Of a stretch of 5,430 nucleotides of DNA, positions 1 to 5,430 are shown in pieces. Positions within the stretch are counted from its first letter, which is position 1, and each line of letters opens with the position of its first letter. The translations under genes and the position numbers were made by a program. This stretch comes from JAYZQT01 sp964412235 (GTDB taxonomy: Bacteria; Pseudomonadota; Alphaproteobacteria; MPNO01; UBA830): NCBI GenBank assembly GCA_964412235.1, contig CAYPNT010000128.1, forward strand, positions 1 through 5,430, in the 5' to 3' direction. The notes under the pieces were generated by a model. The model did not search any database, had not been told where the DNA came from, and saw only the letters and a list, made by a program, of their open reading frames with translations.

Positions 1-1
1 C

Positions 2-589
2 GTTTTTGCGATTGATCTTAAAAATGACTTCTGGGCGAGTGGCGGGCTCACAGAGGTTAACCTCAAAAAACCGGTGGACGACTGCCAGGCGGCAGTCGAA
101 CCAATCGCGAAACTGGTTACACAAATGAGGGCGGCCGGGGGTTCGGTGATTTGGGTAAAAGCAGACTATGACCGAACGTATCTGTCCCCGCCCATTCACG
201 CCCGACAGGTTTCCCGAGGCATCAAAGATGCTTATTGTGTCTCAGGCACGTGGGGAGCTGAATTCTTTGGCGTGTGTCCCGAGGACGACGATCTCATAAT
301 AGAAAAGCATCGACACAGTGCGTTTATTGGTACCGAGCTCGATCAAATTCTCCGAGACCGAGGAATACAAACATTAGTCATGGTAGGCGTGCAGACCCAC
401 GTGTGCATAGAATCGACGCTGCGGGACGCGTCTGCCCGGGGGTATTATATTGTTGTTCCAAGGGATTGCGTGGCATCCTTTGATCGGGACCTTCACGACA
501 AGACACTGCGCTGCGTGGAGATGCATTTTGGTGAGGTCACCGAGTCGGCCGATGTTATCGGCCTGTGGTCGGACAGAAAGAGCCTTTAG
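2..589 (+). CDS. Isochorismatase-family cysteine hydrolase, 5' end missing
   Basis: The reading frame is open to the left edge, so the true start lies outside the window; the internal GTG at 74 should not be taken as the start because the catalytic aspartate lies before it. The three catalytic residues of the isochorismatase fold are visible: Asp in AIDLKNDF (codon 14-16), Lys in EKHRHSAF (305-307) and Cys in QTHVCIESTLRDA (404-406), the last preceded by the GVQT stretch expected at the cis-peptide. The fold covers nicotinamidase, N-carbamoylsarcosine amidase, biuret and ureidoacrylate amidases and isochorismatase itself; amide-type hydrolysis in the cytoplasm is the likeliest activity, but the substrate cannot be read from the sequence. 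About 195 residues are present, so only a few N-terminal residues should be missing. It ends 27 nt before the MFS gene, suggesting co-transcription. The family assignment is secure; the substrate is unknown. Confidence 0.9.
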   Translation, partial: VFAIDLKNDFWASGGLTEVNLKKPVDDCQAAVEPIAKLVTQMRAAGGSVIWVKADYDRTYLSPPIHARQVSRGIKDAYCVSGTWGAEFFGVCPEDDDLIIEKHRHSAFIGTELDQILRDRGIQTLVMVGVQTHVCIESTLRDASARGYYIVVPRDCVASFDRDLHDKTLRCVEMHFGEVTESADVIGLWSDRKSL

Positions 590-604
590 GCTATTGTTTT
601 TATT

Positions 605-611
605 GAGAGAA
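605..611 (+). promoter_or_regulatory. Ribosome binding site of the MFS transporter gene
   Basis: A purine-rich stretch (GAGAGAA) lies 5 nt before the ATG at 617. It is only a moderate Shine-Dalgarno match, but it sits at a usable distance and supports this ATG. No promoter-like element was seen in the 27 nt between the hydrolase stop and this start, which favours read-through from the hydrolase gene. Confidence 0.45.
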
Positions 612-616
612 AAACG

Positions 617-1870
617 ATGAACTCGCCGTCTACAAATGCCGGGTGGCGCACGCCTTTTATTATTTTGCTTGCGGGAACGGTTATCGCCTTTCTTTCATTC
701 GGCGTCCGTATGGCATTTGCAGTCTGGATTAATCCGGCCAGCCAAGAATTGTTTGACGGCCTCGCCGTACTATCACTCGCAATCGCGCTCCAGTCGTTGT
801 TCTGGGGTATCGCGACGCCCGTCGCTGGTAACATAGCAGACAAATACGGTGCGGGACGCGTAATAGCCGCCGCAGGCGTGCTCTATACTATTGGATTGCT
901 GTTAATGACCGTCGCCACAACCCCAATTATGGCACACCTCTCAATAGGCCTGTTGACCGGTCTCGCTATGTCAGGCGCGATGTTTCCAATCATCCTCTCC
1001 GCAATCAGCCGAACCGTTTCAACTAAAAAGCGAGATTTCTACCTGGGGATCGCCAGTGCGGGTGGGGCCTCTGGACAGGTCATAATGATCCCCATTGGTC
1101 AATACATAGTCGACACCGAGGGCTGGGTTATAACGCTCTACATCATGGCGGGTCTCACTGCCCTAATCATTCCGCTCGCCATTGCGATGGCTAGTCCCCG
1201 CGCAGAAAACCCAGTTCGCCCTCACACCACGCACCAAGACACTAGCACGGCAATACGGGAAGCTTTTCGGCACAGTGGCTACAAATTCCTCATCGCTGGT
1301 TACTTCGTCTGCGGATTACAAACAATGTTTATAAGTACACATTTTATAGTCATGCTTGAAAACCTTAACATCGACGCGACCGTGGCCGCATACGCTTTGT
1401 CCATCATCGGATTATTTAATATCATCGGAACATTTCTCTGGGGTTTTGCTGGCGCTAAATTCCGCCAGAAATATCTGCTTTGCTGGTTATATTCGCTGCG
1501 TTCAGTTCTTATGATTGTCTTTATCCTCCTGCCTATCACCGCCACAAGCGTCATAATCTTTTCCGCTCTAATGGGATTGTTATGGCTCGGAACCGTACCC
1601 CTGACAGGCTCTATTATCGCGCGCGTATTCGGATTGCAGCACATGGGAATGCTTCTGGGATTTGCGTTTCTCGCTCATCAAATTGGCAGTTTCATTGGTA
1701 TATACGGCGCGGGTTTCTTCTTCGACATGTTTGGTAATTTTAACATTGTCTGGTGGTCTGCAATCGTCATGGGATTGTTTGCGACGCTAATGAATTATCC
1801 CATCAACGATACGCCAATTAAACGTGAAGTAGCTGCGCAAGCCGCCAGAGTTCTGCGAACAGTTCACTAA
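617..1870 (+). CDS. MFS transporter, monocarboxylate/oxalate-formate-antiporter-like
   Basis: This 417-residue inner-membrane carrier has about twelve hydrophobic segments, six on each side of a polar central loop at about residues 193-222. Residues 71-81 (GNIADKYGAGR) are the MFS loop 2-3 signature (G-x3-D-K-x-G-x-x-R). The GVRMAFAVWINPASQE stretch in helix 1 and CGLQTMFISTHFIVML at about 232-247 resemble MCT-like and oxalate/formate-antiporter-like bacterial carriers, which mostly move small carboxylates or aromatic acids. That class is an inference from recalled family patterns. The length is normal and there is no sign of truncation. The gene follows the cysteine hydrolase by 27 nt, so it may import that enzyme's substrate or export its product. 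The MFS call is secure, the subfamily is likely, and the substrate is unknown. Confidence 0.9.
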   Translation: MNSPSTNAGWRTPFIILLAGTVIAFLSFGVRMAFAVWINPASQELFDGLAVLSLAIALQSLFWGIATPVAGNIADKYGAGRVIAAAGVLYTIGLLLMTVATTPIMAHLSIGLLTGLAMSGAMFPIILSAISRTVSTKKRDFYLGIASAGGASGQVIMIPIGQYIVDTEGWVITLYIMAGLTALIIPLAIAMASPRAENPVRPHTTHQDTSTAIREAFRHSGYKFLIAGYFVCGLQTMFISTHFIVMLENLNIDATVAAYALSIIGLFNIIGTFLWGFAGAKFRQKYLLCWLYSLRSVLMIVFILLPITATSVIIFSALMGLLWLGTVPLTGSIIARVFGLQHMGMLLGFAFLAHQIGSFIGIYGAGFFFDMFGNFNIVWWSAIVMGLFATLMNYPINDTPIKREVAAQAARVLRTVH

Positions 1871-1886
1871 CTTACATCGGGCCGGC

Positions 1887-1916
1887 TTGTCACGGGGAAG
1901 CAGAAAGGATTATTCT
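1887..1916 (+). promoter_or_regulatory. Candidate sigma70-type promoter for the dehalogenase-like gene
   Basis: TTGTCA (1887-1892) matches five of six bases of the -35 consensus. TATTCT (1911-1916) matches four of six of the -10 consensus, with an 18-nt spacer. Transcription would begin near 1923, giving a leader of about 28 nt before the ATG at 1951. The -10 element lies inside the first copy of a 14-bp tandem repeat. This was found by eye only and such matches occur by chance, so it is a tentative call. Confidence 0.3.
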
Positions 1917-1937
1917 AAAACCGTTATCCTAAAATCG
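1910..1937 (+). repeat. 14-bp tandem direct repeat, two copies
   Basis: TTATTCTAAAACCG (1910-1923) is followed without a gap by TTATCCTAAAATCG (1924-1937), 12 of 14 positions identical. Both differences are T/C changes. The pair covers the candidate -10 box and expected transcription start of the dehalogenase-like gene and abuts its Shine-Dalgarno sequence. Placement suits an operator read by a regulator binding two direct half-sites, but a chance or slippage-derived duplication is equally possible. Confidence 0.5.
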
Positions 1938-1942
1938 GGGAA
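1937..1942 (+). promoter_or_regulatory. Ribosome binding site of the dehalogenase-like gene
   Basis: GGGGAA lies 8 nt before the ATG at 1951 and supports that start over the internal ATG codons at 1981 and 2026, which have poorer upstream sequence. Confidence 0.5.
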
Positions 1943-1950
1943 CTACGACA

Positions 1951-3306
1951 ATGATCGGTAAAAGTTGGATCCGAGAACAAGGCATGCAAGACGCCTTGCT
2001 CTGCGCGTCTCTTCGAGACCGTAAAATGACTGAAATCCCATTATGGCAACGAAAATTCCCAGCCCGCGAGGCTATGATGGCACATTGGAATGAACTCGTC
2101 CCATTGCGGGACGGGAACGTCTCGGAAGACAAGACCAAAATTCAAGACCCACAGCGGATGAGCGACATTATCAAGCAAAAGGCAGCTGAATTGGGGGCAG
2201 CCGACACCGGGATGACCGCGTTGAAACCCGAATTTATTGAACTGGGCGTTGAAATTGCTCACGAAAACGTAATTGCGGTGATTGTTTACGAAGATTATGC
2301 AAAAGCGCTGGAGGGTCCTGACGAAGTAGACCTCGAAGCGATGACCGCCTACGCTAAATGTGCCGACATAGCGACCGAGTTAGCCCGCTTTATCCGTGAA
2401 GAGTGGGGCTACCCCGCGACAGCTCACCACAATGGATCCTTTCAAATACAGGCTATTCCTGTGTTTCAGGAAGTTGGGTTCGGCGAATTGGGCCGGCATG
2501 GCAGTCTAATCCACCCGGAGCTTGGGGCAAATTTCCGGCCGGGATTTGTTACTACTGATTTGCCGGTCGCATACGACAAGCCCCGAGAATTCGGTATCCA
2601 GGACTATTGCGTAAGCTGCAATCTCTGTCGAAACAACTGCCCGGGTGATGCGATACCGGACGACTACATAGTCACCGACGGCGTTAAGCGATGGCTTACC
2701 AACATCGAAAAATGCTATCCGATCTCTCGCTTTCGGGAATCTTATTGCCATATTTGTGTAGACGTCTGTCCATATATCTATAAGGAGAACGGCGACCCAA
2801 ATAAACGTAGCATGTTTAAAGACTACATGAAGGTCCGAAAAGAAGAGGGATACAAAACACCCAAGGGACTAGACAACCCACCGTCCTCAGACCCTACGGT
2901 ACGCCCCTACAGGAAGATAGACACAGAGATATACCACACCCACACCGCGCCGGCGTTAATCGAACTCTCCGCGGCGGCGTTAACTGTTCTCTCCCGGAAA
3001 AAAAGTAGCACAGCGGTACATAACGGCAATAAAGTCTGGGACACGCACGCTAAGACGTCAAACGGGACCACCATAGAGATCACGCTCGAAGGCCCAAACA
3101 TACCCGCGGGTATTTCAGAAAAAACTATACTCCCGTCGCATATACCGAGTGATCCACACTGGCAGGAAACCTATCACCTGACAGTCGCCGCCCCCTTAAC
3201 GGCGCTGGAAATAACGTGGGGACCCGCTGACCCTTTGCGTATTCTGAATTTTAGCCGGGGTGAGTGGGAAGCAGACATATTGGCGTTGGGCAAAAGCAGT
3301 TTGTGA
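1951..3306 (+). CDS. Reductive-dehalogenase-like corrinoid/iron-sulfur protein, cytoplasmic
   Basis: The protein has 451 residues. Residues about 66-210 resemble the corrinoid-binding part of reductive dehalogenases and of epoxyqueuosine reductase QueG, including GFGELGRHGSLIHPELG (176-192) and TTDLP (201-205). Two [4Fe-4S] motifs follow: C220-x2-C223-x2-C226-x3-C230-P, and C255-x10-C266-x2-C269-x3-C273-P. This arrangement is typical of RdhA, where base-off corrinoid and two clusters carry out reductive dehalogenation. There is no twin-arginine signal at the N-terminus and no small RdhB-like membrane anchor gene beside it, so it should be cytoplasmic, as in NpRdhA-type enzymes. Unlike NpRdhA, it has no C-terminal flavin/ferredoxin reductase fusion; residues about 325-451 form an unrecognised, probably beta-rich tail. 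QueG is less likely because of the tail, the RdhA-like second cluster and the catabolic neighbours. Family is fairly sure; reaction and substrate are open. Confidence 0.8.
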   Translation: MIGKSWIREQGMQDALLCASLRDRKMTEIPLWQRKFPAREAMMAHWNELVPLRDGNVSEDKTKIQDPQRMSDIIKQKAAELGAADTGMTALKPEFIELGVEIAHENVIAVIVYEDYAKALEGPDEVDLEAMTAYAKCADIATELARFIREEWGYPATAHHNGSFQIQAIPVFQEVGFGELGRHGSLIHPELGANFRPGFVTTDLPVAYDKPREFGIQDYCVSCNLCRNNCPGDAIPDDYIVTDGVKRWLTNIEKCYPISRFRESYCHICVDVCPYIYKENGDPNKRSMFKDYMKVRKEEGYKTPKGLDNPPSSDPTVRPYRKIDTEIYHTHTAPALIELSAAALTVLSRKKSSTAVHNGNKVWDTHAKTSNGTTIEITLEGPNIPAGISEKTILPSHIPSDPHWQETYHLTVAAPLTALEITWGPADPLRILNFSRGEWEADILALGKSSL

Positions 3307-3322
3307 ACCGCCACCAAAAATA

Positions 3323-3360
3323 TCGGACATTTAATTGAATTTAAACATAATCAAAATAGT
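3323..3360 (+). promoter_or_regulatory. AT-rich gap with a possible weak promoter
   Basis: The 62 nt between the dehalogenase-like stop and the next start are clearly more AT-rich than the genes. CATAAT at 3346-3351 matches five of six bases of a -10 box, but the hexamer 17 nt upstream (TCGGAC) is a poor -35. A 5-bp inverted repeat, TTTAA (3330-3334) and TTAAA (3341-3345), overlaps it. If this is a promoter, the transcript would start about 10 nt before the COG0212 start codon. A structureless spacer within one transcript is the alternative. Confidence 0.22.
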
Positions 3361-3368
3361 GGCTGAGT

Positions 3369-4085
3369 TTGGCTTATAGATCGAAACAAGAAATTCGAAA
3401 TATGGTGTGGGACCAGTTACAGGCCGAAAGACTTGCCGCCTTCCCCTTTCCGCCGCACGGCCGGATCCCAAATTTTAAAGGCGCCAAACAGGCGGCTCTC
3501 CGATTGTTTCTCGAACCGGAATGGCGAGACGCTAAACGCATTAAAGTTAACCCGGATTCCCCGCAGAAATATGTTCGCAGAGAGGCATTAAGGCGAAACA
3601 TCGACGTCTATGTTCCAACTCCGCGCTTAAAAGGGGGATTTATGCATTTAGATCCCGCAAAGATTCCCTTCGACGCAATTGGCGTTGCGTCCCAAATGTC
3701 TCGTTGTGCCCGTTGGGCCGAGACTGTTCGCTTGGATGACATGCCCCAAATGGATGCTATCGTGACGGGATGCGTCGCAGTCGCCAAATCTGGGCGACGC
3801 GCCGGAAAGGGAGAAGGATATAGCGATATCGAATACGCGATTTTGCGCGAGTTAGGACACGAACCAGTTCCTGTCGCCACGACCGTAAATGACATTCAGG
3901 TCGTGGGGCAAATTCCTATTGAGACAAATGATCTACCACTTACCGTTGTAGCCACGCCAACACAAACCATTCGGGTAAAGACACCTCCGCCCGCACCGTT
4001 GGGCATAGAATGGGACCGCCTCAGCGATCAAGATTTGCGCGAAATGCCCATCCTAACGGAGCTCAAGACGCTGAAAGGTATATAA
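3369..4085 (+). CDS. 5-formyltetrahydrofolate cyclo-ligase paralogue (COG0212, MTHFSD-like)
   Basis: This 238-residue protein shows the family landmarks in order: EIRNMVWDQL (8-17), GRIPNFKGAKQAA (31-43), KVNPDSPQKYVRREAL (59-74), VPTPRLKGGF (82-91), the nucleotide-site-like GRRAGKGEGYSDIEYA (142-157), and TPTQTIRV (197-204). The pattern matches the COG0212 paralogue group that includes human MTHFSD and a plant protein linked to thiamin metabolism, rather than canonical 5-FCL, so cyclo-ligase activity should not be assumed. Two places where I recall HD in relatives read ND here (Asn174, Asn187). The start is uncertain. TTG at 3369 has no clear Shine-Dalgarno; CTG at 3363 is the only other upstream option because an in-frame TAG lies at 3357. 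ATG at 3402 would cut into the conserved N-terminal helix, so TTG is preferred. It follows the dehalogenase-like gene by 62 nt and converges with the molybdoenzyme genes. Confidence 0.82.
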   Translation: MAYRSKQEIRNMVWDQLQAERLAAFPFPPHGRIPNFKGAKQAALRLFLEPEWRDAKRIKVNPDSPQKYVRREALRRNIDVYVPTPRLKGGFMHLDPAKIPFDAIGVASQMSRCARWAETVRLDDMPQMDAIVTGCVAVAKSGRRAGKGEGYSDIEYAILRELGHEPVPVATTVNDIQVVGQIPIETNDLPLTVVATPTQTIRVKTPPPAPLGIEWDRLSDQDLREMPILTELKTLKGI

Positions 4086-4095
4086 AAAATATACC
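4077..4095. terminator. Small AT-rich inverted repeat between convergent genes
   Basis: GGTATAT (4077-4083) and ATATACC (4089-4095) are perfect 7-bp complementary arms around an A5 loop. The left arm overlaps the last codons and stop of the COG0212 gene. The element lies in the 25-nt gap where two transcripts converge, so it could serve both strands. The stem is mostly A-T and no strong T-run follows on the plus strand, so a canonical intrinsic terminator is doubtful. Confidence 0.3.
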
Positions 4096-4110
4096 GCATT
4101 ACAATTAATA

Positions 4111-5088
4111 CTAAGCCGCAGCCAACTTTTTCACGAGTTTTCGAGCCAACGCGCCTACCACGCGGCGTCGGTACCAGGGGCGAACCGTCGTTGTAGTCAT
4201 TGGTCGCGCGTGAGCTCTCACCACATCCCTAACCTTATCTAGGAATTGTTCATCCACCGGCAGGCCGGTCAACTCCTCCGCGACCTTTAGGAGTTGTGGA
4301 GCCGGATTCACTGCCGTTAGAGCAATTTTGATATCTTTTATAATTTGTTCCTCAATCGACAAAGAGACCGCGCAACCCGCAAGAGGAAAATCAATCGAAC
4401 CACGTATCCGGGACTTTTCGTAGGAAGATACCGAGCCTTCCGCAGGTTTTGGCAAGCGCACCGACACTAAGAGTTCGTCATGGCTGAGGGTTAAGTGGTC
4501 CAACCCATCGTCGCTGTAGAGATCTTCTAGCGGCGTCACGCGGGTGCCATCTTTGCCGACTATTTCAACTTCGGCGTCGTGAACCAGCAAGGCGGGGGCT
4601 AAATCACCCGAAAAAGCAGCAAAACAAAACTTCCCTCCGGGGGCGACGTGACAGACTTCACCTTTGTGTTTTAAGCAGAAATCATTACTTTCGCGCCACC
4701 ACTGGGACTGATTGTAATATAGACATCGAGTGTCCAAACAAAGGTTTCCGCCCACCGTTCCATATTGCCGGTGGGTAGGGCCCGCGACAGAGGTCGCCGC
4801 TTTTATGACAGCGTGATAGTCTTTTCCCATTTCTGAATGATCCGCGAGCTCCGCCAAACGCACCCCAGCGCCAATTTTTATGCCGTCGGGTCCCCGTGAT
4901 ATTTGCGCAAAATCGTCAATATTTGTCAGGTCTATGAGGGTGCCGGGCGTTTCTATTCCGCGACGGATGTTCACTATCATGTCAGTACCGCCGGCGACGT
5001 AACGCGATGTTTCGTCTGCGGCTTTCAAGGTCACCGCTTGTTGAGCTGTCTGCGGCCGATGAAGTGTAAATTCTGGCAAATACTCCAT
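4111..5088 (-). CDS. FAD-binding medium subunit, xanthine dehydrogenase family, 4-hydroxybenzoyl-CoA reductase beta type
   Basis: This 325-residue protein has the two FAD-contact motifs of the CoxM/XDH flavin domain, VAGGTDMIV (31-39) and TVGGNL (111-116), and a C-terminal flavoprotein domain from about residue 220. Directly after the second motif comes a roughly 40-residue insertion with Cys122, Cys138, Cys146 and Cys155. In Thauera aromatica 4-hydroxybenzoyl-CoA reductase the matching insertion in HcrB binds an additional [4Fe-4S] cluster; ordinary CO or xanthine dehydrogenase medium subunits lack it. The local sequence (NLCLDTRCLYYNQS, then WWRESNDFCLKHKGEVCHV) is strongly HcrB-like. The enzyme would pass electrons from a reduced donor to the molybdenum site and remove the 4-hydroxyl group of 4-hydroxybenzoyl-CoA or a related thioester in the cytoplasm. 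It begins 3 nt after the large-subunit stop. The beta-subunit type is well supported; the exact substrate is inferred. Confidence 0.88.
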   Translation of the reverse strand: MEYLPEFTLHRPQTAQQAVTLKAADETSRYVAGGTDMIVNIRRGIETPGTLIDLTNIDDFAQISRGPDGIKIGAGVRLAELADHSEMGKDYHAVIKAATSVAGPTHRQYGTVGGNLCLDTRCLYYNQSQWWRESNDFCLKHKGEVCHVAPGGKFCFAAFSGDLAPALLVHDAEVEIVGKDGTRVTPLEDLYSDDGLDHLTLSHDELLVSVRLPKPAEGSVSSYEKSRIRGSIDFPLAGCAVSLSIEEQIIKDIKIALTAVNPAPQLLKVAEELTGLPVDEQFLDKVRDVVRAHARPMTTTTVRPWYRRRVVGALARKLVKKLAAA

Positions 5089-5091
5089 TAC

Positions 5092-5430
5092 TCAACCTGC
5101 CTCCGCGGAGCGATTTTCTTGCGCTCTTGCCTCGAGCAGTTGAAGCAGTCGATCCGGTGTCACCGGCAGTTCACGCGCACGCACGCCCACGGCATCTGCT
5201 ATCGCGTTGGTTAACGCGGGCAGAAACCCCGCCAATGATGCCTCCCCAGCCTCTTTTGCGCCAAACGGGCCATTTGGATCGGGGCATTCCACAATGTGGG
5301 TTTCGATGGGCGGAGAATCAACAAATGTGGGTATACGATAATCAAGCATGTTGCCAGAAACTAGCAACCCTTCATGATACTGGGTTTCTTCGGTCAGCGC
5401 CTGCCCCATGCCCATCCAGACAGAGCCTTG
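5092..5430 (-). CDS. Molybdopterin-binding large subunit, xanthine dehydrogenase family, C-terminal part only
   Basis: Only the last 112 codons are in the window; the frame stays open to the right edge, and the ATG at 5415 is internal. Residues QGSVWMGMGQALTEE at the edge match the family motif near the pterin site. NGPFGAKEAGEASLAG contains the glutamate (codon 5242-5244) that occupies the position of the catalytic base in this family, followed by the standard ending A-x-x-NAIADAVGVRARELPVTPDRLL. The GAKEAGE wording and the HcrB-type partner downstream point to a 4-hydroxybenzoyl-CoA reductase alpha-like subunit. Its stop (TGA) is 3 nt before the flavin-subunit ATG and in the same frame. The 2Fe-2S gamma subunit is not downstream of the pair, so it is expected upstream, beyond the right edge. 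Family is certain; subfamily is likely. Confidence 0.88.
   Translation of the reverse strand, partial: QGSVWMGMGQALTEETQYHEGLLVSGNMLDYRIPTFVDSPPIETHIVECPDPNGPFGAKEAGEASLAGFLPALTNAIADAVGVRARELPVTPDRLLQLLEARAQENRSAEAG
5100..5104 (-). promoter_or_regulatory. Ribosome binding site of the flavin-subunit gene
   Basis: A perfect GGAGG on the minus strand lies 11 nt upstream of the ATG at 5088, inside the last codons of the large-subunit gene. It fixes this start and shows the flavin subunit is translated by its own initiation within the shared transcript. Confidence 0.65.

Noticed and set aside
74..76. GTG at 74 as the start of the cysteine hydrolase
   Set aside because: Starting there would remove the catalytic Asp in AIDLKNDF, which is encoded in the same open frame up to the window edge.
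1300..1644. Minus-strand open frame of 114 codons opposite the MFS gene
   Set aside because: It lies wholly inside a clear transporter gene, has no recognisable family and no supporting ribosome binding site.
1906..1930. AGGAT/ATCCT 5-bp inverted repeat upstream of the dehalogenase-like gene
   Set aside because: The arms are too short for the 15-nt separation and are explained by the overlapping tandem direct repeat.
1951..3306. Plain epoxyqueuosine reductase (QueG) assignment
   Set aside because: The corrinoid-domain and Fe-S motifs are shared, but the second cluster region, the C-terminal tail and the catabolic neighbours fit the dehalogenase-like branch better; QueG remains a distant alternative.
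3369..4085. Canonical 5-formyltetrahydrofolate cyclo-ligase (ygfA/MTHFS)
   Set aside because: The N-terminal RIPNFKGA and VNPDSPQ motifs belong to the COG0212 paralogue group, whose members are not established cyclo-ligases.
4903..5214. Plus-strand open frame of 103 codons across the molybdoenzyme junction
   Set aside because: It runs antisense to two well-recognised genes and shows no family motifs.

Overview
The window is protein-coding bacterial DNA, roughly half GC by eye, with short intergenic gaps; no stretch above 100 bases lacks a gene. The protein families (an isochorismatase-fold hydrolase, a monocarboxylate-type MFS carrier, a reductive-dehalogenase-like corrinoid/Fe-S protein, a COG0212 protein and a 4-hydroxybenzoyl-CoA-reductase-type molybdoenzyme) fit a metabolically versatile proteobacterium, perhaps an environmental alphaproteobacterium. 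That taxonomic guess is weak and rests only on family resemblance. No RNA gene, CRISPR array, insertion sequence or phage gene was seen.

Left block, plus strand (1-4085). The order is: the 3' part of an isochorismatase-like cysteine hydrolase cut by the window edge; 27 nt later a 12-helix MFS transporter; after an 80-nt gap holding a candidate promoter and a 14-bp tandem repeat, a cytoplasmic reductive-dehalogenase-like protein with two [4Fe-4S] cysteine motifs; and after a 62-nt AT-rich gap, a 5-formyltetrahydrofolate cyclo-ligase paralogue of the COG0212 type. The hydrolase and transporter look like one operon. The other two may be separately initiated but are co-oriented.

Right block, minus strand (4111-5430). 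Two genes converge on the left block. Reading from the right edge they are the C-terminal end of a molybdopterin-binding large subunit of the xanthine dehydrogenase family, then its FAD-binding medium subunit. The medium subunit carries the extra four-cysteine insertion known from the beta subunit of 4-hydroxybenzoyl-CoA reductase. The 2Fe-2S small subunit is not in the window and would be expected beyond the right edge. A small AT-rich inverted repeat sits where the two blocks meet.

How the genes may work together (inference): import of an organic acid by the MFS carrier, hydrolysis of an amide-type bond by the hydrolase, reductive removal of a substituent by the corrinoid protein, and reductive dehydroxylation of an aromatic CoA thioester by the molybdoenzyme would make a plausible degradation island for substituted, possibly halogenated, aromatics. 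Nothing in the sequence proves the substrate. The most notable items are the non-secreted dehalogenase-like protein with an unrecognised C-terminal domain, its COG0212 neighbour with two apparent His-to-Asn changes, and the fourth Fe-S cluster signature in the flavin subunit.
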